A stretch of 64,000 nucleotides of DNA from Lingula anatina (GCF_001039355.2 NW_019775651.1:95337-159336); one strand, 5' to 3'; positions 1-18,432 are shown, counted from the first letter of the stretch. The notes: generated by a model from the sequence alone, not told the origin. Numbers and translations are program-made.

Positions 1-1699
1 TAAGTTTTTACAGGAAACTAAATTTTCATTCCCAACTGAACCCGTTTTGTCTTAGGCTCTCAGCCATTAGCTGCCTTGTGCATTGGGCTTAATTCTTAGT
101 CCTTCAAAGACTCAGGAACCCTGACCCAAACTGGTTAAAGTATAAATACATCACCAGACGACTCAAACAGCGATTATACTGTGAAGGCCATCCTCAGGCT
201 AAAATATTTGAGACATGGAAACTAACTGATCTGCAACTGCCAAGAGGAGGGCCAGGGTCCATGGAATATATCTTCTGACCTCTGATAACTACAATACTTG
301 TTTTCATTCTTATTATTTCAGACCTAAATCAGTCCAGGCCAGGCTTCGGGTCTGAACAGGCCTGATCTGTAAAAACCAAAGCTGCCAAGTGATTTAATGT
401 CAAACAATAGATATGTACATAATATTACAACATTCAAATAAAACAAAACTAATGAAGCTACAACCAATACTGCAAAAAGCATGAAATTTTACAAATTATC
501 AAAAATCATCTATGCCAAAGTGAAGGCAGGTGCGGGGGACAATGGTGCAAAATTCAGATTTTCAGATTTTCTTTAGAAAACAAAATCCACAGGAGATTAC
601 AATATAGAGTTATGTATAGTTAAGAAGCTTACTATAATACAATTTAAATCAACAACTATGGCATATTAAAATCATATTTGAAGAGGTGACCTTTGTGACA
701 TATATTTTGTGACCTGAGATATGTTAACAACTTCATGTCAGTTCTAAGTGGTTTCTTGAAAGCCAGGATGGTTTACACTGCTCTCAAGCTAATTTTTTAT
801 TCACTGTTTCCCATTTTTTCTCTTGTTTCTTGAATAACACCAACCCATTACTTCTTGTATCAACTTTTTAGCAGCACCCTGTTTTGGAGCCATGTAGCAG
901 ATTCGATGGGGATTTCTTCCTTATATTAACATAAATTTATATACTACATTACTCATAAACCTTGTGTATATACCTGTAAATATTTCCTACAAAAAATTAT
1001 GTTGTTGTATTAGGTATATTGTGCCCATTTTGTGCTTTATAGCAAATGTATTATACTTTGCACAAAAAAGCAAGTCAAACAATACAATAAGTACATTATG
1101 CTAAAAAGACTGCATCCAAACAGTTTCACTCAAAAGAAGTGACCTTATCATTGAAGTATTTGAGACACCACAACTTCAGAATGCCCATGATACAAACAAA
1201 AAATCTGACAAATAATGACAAAATTTATAAGGAAAGTCAATAGTCAATATTGAGCTAGGAAACTTGTGACCAGACCTTCCAGCCAATAGGGATGGATGTG
1301 TGTCACTTATTGTGCGCAAAATGCATGTAAAATTTGCATTCTACCTGTGCGGTTCCATTGTGCTGTGGCAGATGTGAAAAAGGTGACTGGTGCAAAAATA
1401 CAATAAGCTGTTGTGTGAATAAGTCAACTGACATGTAATCAGTCAACCCTAAGTTAAAAGATTGGCAGTATATAACGTAATATACTTTCACACCTACCTC
1501 AAGTGGTTTATATCAAAATAATTCCATTTAACAACAGCAGAAACACATGCATAGTGCACTGATATTCTTTTCAATCTGAGGGAGTCTTCAATTACAAACT
1601 TAATCCAGTAAAAGATATGAACACTGTGACTTAATCATGTTTTGTATAACTACACCTCTCCCTTTTTACATCACCTTAAAGCCTTTGAATCAGAAAATA
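1..1699. other. Non-genic flank downstream of TDO
   Basis: No reading frame with recognisable protein similarity is seen on either strand. The stretch is AT-rich. It lies 3' of the minus-strand dioxygenase gene and probably contains its 3'UTR and polyadenylation site, which I could not pin down. Any other gene here would have to be non-coding or have very short exons. Confidence 0.5.
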
Positions 1700-8317
<6,618 letters not shown>

Positions 8318-9473
8318 CTGAGGAAATCCAACGGAACAAAATATTTCAATTTATAGTTAATAAAAATTACCATTAATTAGACTATTGGAAAACATCCTTT
8401 CATGGAATAATTATATAATTATTATACTGGTCCAGAAACTGCCTGTTCCACTGGTCATGACAACTTGAAATGGACCTATGACTCAGTTGTGGAAGGACAA
8501 CGTGCTTCACTTTTCCAGAAATATATTACCAGTTCTTTCAAAAAATTCACAACTGCAGTTGTTATATGAGTGATAGTTGCCATGATGTTTTCAGGATTTT
8601 AGGGGGAGGAGAGAAATGCCTTAAAAAAAAAAAAAAAAGAGCAGTCCCTATTAGCTGAGACTGGGCTACAGTACATGATGTATGTATATATAGACCCTGT
8701 GACCTTTAATGCTCTTGACAAAACCTCCTGACCCACCAGACCACATACTCTGTAACATCATTAATTTTATAACATGGCCAAAGTTGAGGACAAAATATCC
8801 AGACATACTGTAGCTCACATGAATGCATGGTATGCAGGAAAGCATTTATATATATAATCCATCACACCTTTTCTTTTGTTCTCAACACTGTCCCCAGTGT
8901 TTAAGTCAGTTACACCACCCCTCAGGAAGGGGGTATGTGATACCCACTCGTGTTTGGCACTCGCAAACATCACTTACATTACATTGTTGATGTGTGGTGT
9001 ATCTGTTATCGATCGTATGGTCACAGGCATGCTAACATGTGATTTATACAACAAAATAATCTTGACAAGTCATCAGTCTTCCAACTGACACATGGGTAGA
9101 AATACCTGTCTAAAGATAGCTTTAAAGCTATTAGGAAGGCCAGAGATAGTCTTTTCTGTTGTAAATACATGCCATTTATGCAATTACAGAATGATGAAAA
9201 AATTGATTGCCACATATATGTATACTGGTTTTTACAGTAAAATAACTGACGTTCTTTTTTTCTAACACATTGGCGATTAATTAAAGCAAGGTTACTGTAT
9301 TTCTTTCTCCATTTGAAACAATCAAGGAATAAAGGGAACCGGAGAAGATCAGCATTGGTCAGAATTGTGCCGGAAGTGACGTGCAGTGGTGTTAGAAACG
9401 AAGCTGAATGGTCATTTTAACATAGAGGTGAACGGCAGTGAAGACGGGTTGTCGAAGGAAAAAGAAGTTTTCN

Positions 9474-9493
9474 TATATATATATATATATATA
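9474..9493. repeat. TA run at a duplication edge
   Basis: A short TA run follows a single ambiguous base at 9473. Immediately to the right the sequence becomes homologous to the promoter flanks at 18.3 and 25.6 kb, so this is either an assembly-weak spot or a true duplication breakpoint. Confidence 0.8.
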
Positions 9494-9990
9494 CCTCAGA
9501 TTAATACCACATTACATGATATTACGTGGTTCACAAATAAATCAGTAAAATAGTGAGAAATCTCGTTTTGGTACGAATTTTTCATATTGTTTTCTGCTTT
9601 TTAGATTACTTACTTTATGCGGTATCTTCTTAGACGGGAGTCACTTCTTCTCTATCTATGTCCTCATTTTTATATGCACACCAATAGTGTCTTAATCAGT
9701 GGTTATGCAAGTTTCGATCCAACGATTTTACTGTGATGGACCCGAAGCTGGATGAATAAAACGTCTTCTGTCAAGATGCAAACGTCCCACGACCACGCAC
9801 GTGTAACGCTTAAGTGACGGATGTAACCCTGACATAGCCACTCTCCTGAGGTCAAAACATGATAGACTTACATTTATTTATGAGCTACCTGTTGTAAGTA
9901 ATTTACTTTTCTAGTACATTGTCATCAAAATACGGGAATTCGCCTTAATTCTCAAATATTTTATAATGTACATGTAGGTGATGCCATGTA
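9494..9990 (-). promoter_or_regulatory. Orphan promoter and 5'UTR exon of the hairpin/EF-hand family
   Basis: About 490 bp closely similar to the 5' flanks of family copy 1 (18323-18795) and copy 2 (25589-26046). On the minus strand it keeps a TATA-like TATAAAAA (9667-9674), a short leader, and a GTAAGTAA-type donor whose exon edge is at 9614. No family coding exon follows on the minus strand. The next gene in that direction is TDO. It is therefore either a relic of a deleted copy or a promoter now positioned upstream of TDO. Confidence 0.7.
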
Positions 9991-10524
9991 TGACCTTCAG
10001 CGGGCCCCAAACCCCATGCCAAGCTTCCCCCTTCACATAATCCTGGGTCCGCTCCTGGGAAACATGCAGTCTACTGCACTCGTGGTCCCTTTAAAGGTAC
10101 ATACGAACCGAGCATCGGTGGAACGTGGATTCCCAGTAACACATGTAAACCACTTCTACTAGTTTCTTATACGACTCTTATAAATTCGACATGCCAAGGG
10201 ATAAACTGAATAAATCACCCGATCAGCCATAAAAGAGCTTTAGAGTGCTCCTTTCTTTAAATTTTTGGTTGTCAATTTAACCTACTTTCGTGACCAATTT
10301 TACTGCCCCATTGACATACAACATAGAAACATACAACATAGCAGAAAAATCTGTTCAAACATCACTTTCCGGTAAAATTAAACAATGCCTTTGGTAATTC
10401 TCTTAGTTATACTACTTGAAACTATATGCTGGCATTTGGTTGGTTTTTATGACAAAAAGTTGACTTTGTATGTATCTTTAAGCTAACAGCGCCACAGAGG
10501 ACCTTATGCTCTACCAGATATATA

Positions 10525-11909
10525 CACACACTGGACAAAAGAAGTGTCACCCCTACTGAGCCAATACTATGGGGGAGATAAATGACTGTGGAATGATATG
10601 CTCCTAGTATCATTTTATTAACATCAAATTTCACAAAAAAATCACAAAATGAGAACAAAATATACATTCTACCAAAATATGTAGTTTCAAGTCCAAAATT
10701 AGTACTTAGTGGCATAGCCACATGACCTAATAATAGGTGCCAGTCTACGAAGCAAGGATTCATATAATTGTCTGATGCGTTCAGGGCTTATGCTGGCCCA
10801 AGCATGAAACACTGAATATAACAGAGTTTCTCTGCTGGTTAGACGGGCATTTGTAAAAAGTTTTGACATATAAATCCACACATTTTCTATTATGTTTGCA
10901 TCCGGACTCTGGGCAGGCCACATCACCCTGCGAATGTCCTGTTGGTCAAACCAATCATCAACTGCTCTGGGCCTGTGACAAGGAGCATTGTCATCCTGGT
11001 GAACAGATGGATAATTCCTGTCACCAAACATGTTAGCAATAGATGGTAGCAAGCCTGACTCTAAAACATCGATATATTTCTAGCGATTCATGTTTCCATT
11101 AACCACTATCAATTCGCCCAAGCCATGGATGCTGATGCAGCCCCACACCATGATGAATATGCTGCTCCGGGTTCGAAAATTCAGTGCATGTGGTGCAAAT
11201 GCGTTACCAGCAGTTTGCCAGCATAGTACCTCTGTCATCTGAGGTCAGACCAAAGCGACACTCATCAGAAAAACTATATAGGACCAATTGTCATGGACTG
11301 TCCAGTTCCAGATCCTGTTGACCCTAGTTTACTCTACGTTGCCTGTTTTGTAACGATATAAGAGGTTTCAGTCTTGCTACCCTGCTGTACACTCTCTGAG
11401 CATGTAACCGACGCCTAGCAATTTTCTCAGGCACATTCTTATGTGTGAAATTGTTCCACTGTGTTGTCAGCTGACAAGCAGTGTCGAACTTTGACAACCT
11501 GGACATCAAAATCAGTCGTCGGTCCTTACGGCCAGTATTTTTTCTTGGACGACCCATCAGAGGCAATTTGTCACTTGATCCAGTGTTTCTATGCCGAGAC
11601 CAGACCCCCTGCACGGTTCTGACTGAACAATTCAATTGTATCGATATTCTGACATAGCTTATATTCCGCCTCTTCAGGTTAATAACTTGCACCTATAACC
11701 GTTAGATAATTGCCTGTATCTTGCCATATTGGAGTAAGACAGGAATAAAATTTGCTGTACATGTACAAGACCAACAATACAATTCCATGGTATAGCGGTT
11801 TTATACTCATTAGTCACATTATAAGTAGACCAGGCATTATAAGTACCCAAGATCTGCCTACTTTTATTACTCTGAGTTAGGGGGTGACACTTCTTTTGTC
11901 CAGTGTGTG
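10525..11909 (-). mobile_element. Tc1/mariner-like DNA transposon
   Basis: The element is 1385 bp and bounded by 29-bp perfect inverted repeats (10525-10553 and 11881-11909) that begin CACACACTGGACAAAAG and continue into GTGTCACCCC. It sits between TA dinucleotides (10523-10524 and 11910-11911), the standard Tc1/mariner target duplication. The paralogous spacer at 20.3 kb lacks the element and preserves the empty site (ACCAGCTATATAGCC). It carries one broken transposase gene. Confidence 0.93.
10699..11692 (-). pseudogene. Tc1-like DD34E transposase, degraded
   Basis: Two open segments on the minus strand cover most of a Tc1-like transposase. The N-terminal piece (11324-11692) has the paired helix-turn-helix region and a GRPRK linker. 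The C-terminal piece (10699-11052) has the catalytic D in HQDDNAPCH, WPAQSPDANIIENVW and the final E, with 34 residues between D and E (DD34E). The middle carries the first catalytic region (SDECRFGLTSDD) and a VWGCISIHG segment. It is split by stop codons and frame changes near 11320, 11240-11200 and 11080, so it cannot encode a continuous enzyme. The terminal repeats are intact, so the copy could only move with enzyme from elsewhere. Confidence 0.93.
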
Positions 11910-12935
11910 TAGTAGTAAGGAGTGAGCATTGTCAGCAACTTCTGTTATTTAGTGTCAACAGCCTGTCAAAACCTGGTTTTCCCCGAGGAACAGTAAATGG
12001 CAGACTCCTCAGTGATGACCTAGGGTAAAGCAGACCACAAAAGAAATCTCTTATGACCCAACAAAGAATGAACTGCACTTTTAATGGGTCCATCAACTTA
12101 TTTACAGTAATTTGCTAAGTTCATTGGTGACATGTCAGATTTTCTAAGTTTTTTGTTTTGATGGCTAACTTCGTGTTTAATGTAATGTTTGTGCAACAAT
12201 TTCTGGAAACTGTGAAAACAGTTGCTCATGGTGGCGGTTCAGCAGATTTTTGACTTGCCTCTTACTATTGTGTCAAACCAACCAAGTGGATCTGAAGAAA
12301 ATCATGGGGACACAAATGGTCCCCTGTACTACAGCCTAAAATGATCATTACTTTTCAACAATGGCAATGCCTAACCTATATCGTGCCTGGCCAAACATTC
12401 AATTTTTATTGAGAAAAAGTTGAGCAAATAAACTGCCTGGTATGTTTAATCTCTCAATTTGTATCCCATAGGGCAATGTTGGGGTATGAAAACACAACTT
12501 TGATTTAAATTTTCATGTAGCAATCATATATATTTTTTTCAAGCGTTCGTGTTATCGGCAACCCAATCTTTTTTGAAAGATGTTAACAAAAGACTGAAAA
12601 TTACAACGGTGTGGGCATAAAAACGGCGCCAAACTTAACTGGTTTTTAAAAAGACGCGTTTAAGGTTATTGAACCCTTTATTATCATCCAGATGCAAAAA
12701 AGAGATTTTTCCTGCGTCTTATTATTCAGTAATGCATCTATATCTGTGCTGATTTTAGATAATGAAAATACCTGGAAAACATGAAATATAAGTGTATTAT
12801 ATTTTTTGTGGCAATGTATAAGCGCAGACAACTCATTTTAACACCTTTCTATTTTAAGGTGAGGTAACAAACGGTATGGAGCGTAACTTTATCCATGAAC
12901 CAGATTTTATCACAAGAATTGGTAAAGGTGACCAG

Positions 12936-14190
12936 GGCCCGGTTGCACCAACAGGGCGTAAATTTACTCGGCTACGACTGTCGTAAACCGCAACGCCTGG
13001 CGTCCGTGCGCCAGGTTTACTCTCCCTGCTTACGCCCGTTGCACCAAGACAAAAACTGATCGTCGCAACTACGCCCGAGTAACGCTCCGTTGCGTCACTG
13101 GCCAACAATACGTGGATGGTATAATTGGGCAAATGAGGAGTTCTCAGCTGCAGTCACAATGGAATGATGACACAAAAGGAGCATTTCAGTGACGGAGAAA
13201 TTCATGAACTAAATCATTCAATTTTGATTTAGAAATAAGAACGTTAAAATACGTTAACTTTACTGTTGCCTTGGATATAAAGCAATAAAATCGTAAATAT
13301 ATTCCGAATCAAAATATTATTATAGTGTGCTATGTATGCTATTATAGTATGCTGTTGTAAATGAGAAAAACGCGTTGGAGGCAGTACGTATTTCTATTAA
13401 TGGATTTGAACACCTTCACATTTGTAATCGAAACTATTGAGTCTGAAAATAATGCAAAAAAGCCAGCATTGCTTTCTTTTTATAATTTTACAACAGTGTC
13501 GACAATTTCATGACCTTCTTATCTATGGTAACACCGTGAGGTATCATTTAATTCAATCGAGCTTACATTTTAGGGATTTAGAAATACAAGATACCTAATA
13601 CATATTATATGAACCTTAAAATGTTGATATTCTAAGCTTTCGTCTCTATGTTTATATATAGTAAAATAAGAATGATATTAAATATGAAGAAAAAATGACT
13701 ACGGTTATATTTAGTTATGGTTTGTCAAAAATTGTGAAAAGAATTAAAGAAACTGTACTGCTGAGAGCCAAGGCGTGTCGACATGAGTGGTAAGATTTAA
13801 TTTGAACACATGCATATACATGTACATGGCTACGTACACACATAATGTATTTAATAATCACTTATATATATATAATTAGTTTTTTAAAAACCAAGCTATG
13901 CAGACGGAAGTTTTGTGTAAGAAACAAACAAATAACAACCCACATAATCTACGTTAACTACGATAATTGTCATCAAACTCTCTCTGTGCCAGCCTAGCCA
14001 TAGTGCAAAACGAGCTACGACCGACTTACTCCTCCTACCTGGCAGGCGTAAATTTACGACTTAGTTAAGACCGACATAAACACTATTCCAGTTTGGTGCA
14101 ACTGGCGTTACTCGGGCGTAGCGATTTGCGCCCGGTTTACGCCGGCGCAACTGCTACGCCTCACTTACGACCGGTTGGTGCAACCGGGCC
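12936..14190. mobile_element. Harbinger-like non-autonomous element (large MITE)
   Basis: Bounded by inverted ends GGCCCGGTTGCACCAAC (from 12936) and the reverse complement ending at 14190. It is flanked by a 3-bp duplication CAG (12933-12935 and 14191-14193). A CWG target site fits the PIF/Harbinger superfamily. The outer 170-190 bp on each side are GC-rich with repeated ACTCGGGCGTA / GGCGTAAATTTAC-type words. The interior (about 13110-14000) is AT-rich and has no usable coding frame. Reading frames spanning the ends are terminal-repeat artefacts. Confidence 0.75.
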
Positions 14191-14908
14191 CAGGAGTGTA
14201 CAGGGTACAATCTCGTCATTTTGGTTTAAATGTTTTTGTTATAGAGTTATGAGCCCCTTATTACAGATTTTTATTAAACAGTGGTATTATTTTGCTTGAT
14301 CAACGGCAAAAGCTGAACTAAGACTTTTCAGCATGCAGTGTGCTTGAGTACTAAATAGTGTCATTAAATCGGCGTTAAAACGGTGGTCATGGGTGCTTAG
14401 GTAAAAGAGCAATTTGAGAAACTAATTTTTCAGTTTTTACCCCAAGTCGCAATCATGACGTCACCTTTAAGTTGACAGATGTGTGAATAATGATAATTAT
14501 TTTAGTCATTGAACACTGAAGATTTATTTATTATCCAAAATAATGTATGTAAGGCAGTACACAAGGATTTTTGGGCGAAGGATGACAATATCCTTTAATT
14601 TGGAAAAACATGTGAAGCTATTTTCTTACATGTAAAATTATAAGGTGCACATATTAAGTTTGACATATACTGGTCGATTACAGCGATATTAAATTCACGT
14701 TACTGAGTCACTTTAGTTTTTTCCAACCGAAAAGCAACATATCGATTCGATATATGATTGATTTTGTTGGTTAAAAATGATACAACGAAGCGCAATTGTC
14801 ATGGATCTGCAACCAGATCAAATTTAAGTCAGAAACCAAATGTGTATCTTATTGATTTTATTCAACTAACCACATTGATATTTCTATTACGGGAGAAAGA
14901 AAATTTTG

Positions 14909-17802
14909 TCAAATGCTCCTAAAATAGTTCTTCTTCAGTTTTTTTGCAAACTTGAAGGGTGCAGCACTGAGTTCGGCTCTGTCGATGTAGTCATCACCTA
15001 AAAAGAAATACCAAAAAAGAAATATACATGCCTGTTGAATGAATGTTTTCTTTTTCAATATCCTTGGATGTTATAAAGATGTTAACCTACTGGCGTTACA
15101 GTATTCTGCTGCAGAAGTGATGAATATTGATAGCGCCCATCTGTAGAACAGTAAATTTCACAAAACTTTGGGCCCGTACACAATTGATTTATTGTCCTAG
15201 CTCCACGGGGTCTCTCGCTGAACAGATTAGCATGCCTCCTTTTGTTTCCAACATTCTCGTATAAAATCTAGCAGGAGGAGGCGGTTTGGGATGTCAATCT
15301 GATTGCATTCAGCGAGGGTCCCCTTGGAATCAGTGGGCAGTAGCCTGAGTGACTAGTTCATAGTGAACTGGCCCTATACTGTTGGAATCTTGCAGATTTC
15401 AAAATAACGTTATTTTATACGATATATATCCTTTCATAAAATTGCTGCTAACTGGGGAAGTTGAGACCAAATGCAGTCAAGACTTGTGAAGATTCTTTTG
15501 TCTATAGCTATTTATATTAGTCTGATCTTACCATCCAATATTTCATCAGCTTGCAGTCAGATTTCATCAGGGAATGAGGTTGTGACAGGTATGACAACCT
15601 GTCACCCCCTCTGGTGTGCTATTTGGTCAAATCCCCCCTCCCCCTTGCCTGCCCCTCCCTTAGGAGTGGTAGGTAGATGTTGGGTAGCTCAGCCACCCAC
15701 CCACCCACCAAAATTTTGGGCCAGATACGTCGATGATACAGGGGTTATAATACTGAAACAACACGAAGAGGAGCTTTTCCTACATATCAATGCACAACAT
15801 GACAGCATTAAGTTCACAATAGAAAGGGAAGATCAAAACCAGACATTACCCATGCTGGACTTACAGCTTACTAGGAAGAATGATAACATCACAACAGACA
15901 TTAATAGAAAACCTACGCATACAGACCACTACCTTCAGTGGACATCCCACCACCCTGTCCAACAGAAGATAGGAATCATTAAGACGCTGATGCATAGGGC
16001 AGACACACTGATAAAAGAGAAACCCAAGATAGAGATAGAGAAGGAAAAAATCAGAGTGGCTTTTAGAAACTGTGGTTACCCGGAATGGGCTATAAAAGAA
16101 GGGGAAAAGAAAGGAAGAGAAAAACGACAAAGGCTAAGGAACAGGACCGAAAAAGAAAAACCCAAAGGATATGCGGTACTATCTTACATGAAAGGGGTTA
16201 GTGAAAAGCTAAAAAGAGCATTCAGAAAAAGGAATGTAGTATTACGTCATAAGGCAGGACAGACATTAAGAGGCATCCTAGTGTCCCCAAAGGACAAATT
16301 AGACCCAGGAGAACAGTGTGGAGTTGTATACCAGTGTGATTGTCAGGTGTGTGGGGAGAAATACATCAGAGAGACGGGACGTTCCTTAACAGAAAGAATC
16401 GATGAACATCAAAAATCGATCAAAAAACATGATAAAAAATCTGCCCTCAGCCAACACCAGGAACAGACAGGGCATTGTATAACATCAACAACCATAGAAG
16501 ACATAAAAATCTTGGAAAGAGAGCCACGAGATTTACACCGGAAAGTTCTTGAAGCAATTAACATCCGCTTACATGGGGCCAAGTTGAATCGGAATGATGG
16601 GACTGAGCTACCCAACCTCTAATTACCACTCCTAAGGGAGGGGCAGGCAAGGGGGGGGGGGATCTGACCAAATAGCACACCAGAGGGGGTGGCAGGTTGT
16701 CATACCTGTCACAACCTCATTCCCTGATGAAATCTGACTGCAAGCAGATGAAATATTGGATGGTAAGATCAGACTAATATAAATGGCTATAGACAAAAAA
16801 TCTTCCCAAGTCTATTACAATAACATAGCTAATGAAACTGTTCTACAAAAGCAGTCAAGTATAGCAACAAGACGCATTGTCCCTCTCTATCGTGGCCTAC
16901 TTACCGTTTTTGTCAGCCAACTTGAAAACTTTCAATGCCGCAACATCTTTCAATTCAGCATTGATGGCATTGACAAATTCTCTATGAGTGATGCGGCCAT
17001 CTCTGTTGGTATCATACTCGTTGAAATGTCTTGGGAATTCACCCTCCCAATGGGCAACCTGCAAACCAGATAACCAGCTGAAAGTTTGATTTAAGTTCAA
17101 AATCTCAAATAAATGGGACTGAGGGGCAATGAAGTACCATTTCAGCGTCTATTTAGCTTAAACCCCTAATGCTAAAATTTTAAAGACCTTGCAAGCCTTT
17201 GTAAATTGGAGGTCGCCTCTTAGAAACAATTAAAGTATTTCCAATTAAAAGCAACAATCAATCATAAAACTTATGATAATGATCTTTGAAATACACATGT
17301 ATATTAAAACCCTTGGTATCACCTGTTCAACAAACGAAGAATCATTAATTTCAACCAGCATATTACAATACTGTATATCTATGGTGAACATTTTGGTTCG
17401 AATTTAACCTTGGCATAACGACAATTGCACGGTATGCAAAGATAGTGCATGGATTATAAATGGCGGTCAGGAGCATCAAAAAAATTACATGGGAGACGTA
17501 ATTATACTGTTGAATGGATATTTAAGGTGTGGGTCCGTCAGGCATTGGACACTTACGACCACCCATGTTTGTGGTGCATCACGTTTGCCGAAGAGACCGC
17601 CGATCCAGTTCACCCATTTATCGTCGCACACCTTGCGGCAGCTTGGGCCACAGTCTACGGTGCCTAAGGCAGCCGCGGTGCTTCCACTGATCGCAGCGCC
17701 GGCTGCGGTGACGTCAGTTTTGCACGGAGATTTGCAGACCTCTACACAAATCTCTGCGCTGGCGTACGCCACACATGCAACCAAAAGGATGAAAATTTTC
17801 AT
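14909..17802 (-). CDS. Secreted Cys-hairpin/EF-hand protein, copy 1
   Basis: Three coding exons: 17557-17802, 16905-17058, 14909-14997, with closing phases, predicting 162 residues. Residues 1-16 are a signal peptide (MKIFILLVACVAYASA). Cysteines at 19, 23, 27 and 51, 55, 59 form two C-x3-C-x3-C motifs around an Ala/Gly-rich stretch. WVNWIGGLFGKRD (63-75) contains a Gly-Lys-Arg site. Two EF-hand loops follow: DTNRDGRITHRE (98-109) and DKNGDDYIDRAE. The gene is expected to bind Ca2+ outside the cell. Its last intron is enlarged by a Penelope-like insertion (15482-16850) and holds a MITE. The C-terminus reads through the stop position used in copy 2 because of one extra A in an A-run, adding a short basic tail. 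I do not recognise a named family; a biomineralisation, immune or peptide-hormone role would be speculation. Confidence 0.85.
15170..15374. mobile_element. MITE in last intron of copy 1
   Basis: About 205 bp with imperfect inverted ends: GGGCCCGTACACAATTG at the left, and the reverse complement of GTTCATAGTGAACTGGCCC at the right. The subterminal inverted parts read CTCCACGGGGTCTCTCGCTGAA and its partner TTCAGCGAGGGTCCCC. The same element occupies the same position in copy 2 (23820-24024), so it predates their duplication. A related copy is at 49581. Confidence 0.7.
15482..16850 (+). mobile_element. Penelope-like retroelement, 5'-truncated, with inverted ends
   Basis: Insertion of 1369 bp in the last intron of copy 1. 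A 9-bp direct repeat GCAGTCAAG flanks it (15473-15481 and 16851-16859). The left 190 bp (15482-15671) and the segment 16624-16811 are inverted copies of each other with only a few mismatches. Between them lies the C-terminal part of a Penelope-type reverse transcriptase and endonuclease. About 39 bp (16812-16850) separate the right repeat from the target duplication. The copy-2 intron (near 24200) is uninterrupted and shows the empty site (GCAGTCACGTATAGCACC). Long terminal repeats in inverted arrangement and 5' truncation are known habits of Penelope-like elements. Confidence 0.85.
15706..16622 (+). pseudogene. Penelope-like RT / GIY-YIG polyprotein fragment
   Basis: Open frame starting inside the left inverted repeat; recognisable homology begins at FWARYVDDT (about 15714). 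YVDD is the reverse-transcriptase motif C, followed by MLDLQLTRK and the KPTHTDHYLQWTSHHP segment typical of the Penelope palm/thumb. A basic Lys/Glu-rich linker comes next, then a C-terminal GIY-YIG-like module: GVVYQCDCQVCGEKYI, RETGRSLTERIDEHQ, SALSQHQEQTGH. Motifs A and B and the N-terminal RT fingers are absent, so it cannot be active. In the endonuclease the usual YIG reads YIR and GIY reads VVY, suggesting decay. The residues before 15706 (about 78 codons) are translated from the inverted repeat and its edge and are not genuine protein. Confidence 0.9.
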
Positions 17803-17899
17803 TGCTTTGTCGTTCTGGTTAAAGAAAAATAAATAAGTAAATAAATTTATGATTAATAAATTAAAAAATAAATTAATAAAATAAATAATGAATAAAATA

Positions 17900-18300
17900 A
17901 TTAAATAAGGATGGTGACCTCGAACATATATCAATATGCAAACAATAATGAGGAAATTTACAATACAATTAATGCCATACATGCACTTGTATATTATACT
18001 ACAAAGCATACAAGAGAATAGGCCTTTATACAACAAAAGTTTGCCTGTAGATTTCAACACCTTTAATTTCCCTAATTGCCGAAGTTCACCACATCCAAAC
18101 ACGTGGTCAAATTTACGATCTATGTTAACCAGTTTTTGAGTTTTAAGTCTCTAGATATAGTGTATTTAAGTGATTTAAGTATAATGCTAACCAATATTAA
18201 AATTCTACGAGACAACATTTACAATATGCGGCTTACGAAATTCATATTCGTAGCCTATTTTTAAAAACTTTTTTCACCTCACTCTACAGAAAAAATGAAT
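17900..18300. other. First (5'UTR) intron of copy 1
   Basis: AT-rich, no coding signal. It separates the start-codon exon (ATG 17802) from the 5'UTR exon at about 18433. Parts align with the equivalent interval of copy 2 (25200-25560). Confidence 0.5.
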
Positions 18301-18432
18301 ATATATCAGAAATTCTTCACTGTCAGATGAATACCAAATTACATGGTATTACGTGGTCCAAAAATTAAAGTGAGAAATCTCGAATTGTTACGAATCATTT
18401 TCTTATTGTTGTCTGCTTTTGAGATTACTTAC

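Larger units (their letters stand above)
10040..12660. repeat. Tandem-duplicated spacer, copy A
   Basis: Blocks of this stretch recur in the same order at 20.2-23.1 kb. Examples are GTCAGCAACTTCT (11930 and 20310), GCAGACTCCTCA (about 12000 and 20380), TTTCTAAGTTTT/TTTCTGATAGTTT, GGCAATGTTGGGGTA, and the CGTGTTATCGGC segment (12548 and 22998). Copy A contains a Tc1-like insertion and about 380 bp (10095-10480) that copy B lacks. It lacks about 2.1 kb present in copy B (about 20880-22970). I see no intact coding gene here other than the transposase relic. Confidence 0.75.

Noticed and set aside
9700-9725. tRNA B-box-like GTTTCGATCC in the promoter flanks
   Set aside because: No A-box or cloverleaf around it. 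It is simply conserved among the duplicated flanks.
12854-13132. Minus-strand frame with GVAVYDSRSRVNLRPVGATGP
   Set aside because: Translation of the Harbinger-like element end. The same residues appear from the opposite end at 14093-14299.
15471-15705. Hydrophobic N-terminus of the frame containing the Penelope RT (MQSRLVKILLSIAIYISLIL)
   Set aside because: It looks like a signal peptide but is encoded by the 190-bp inverted repeat, whose other copy at 16624-16811 is non-coding. The RT homology starts only at about 15714.
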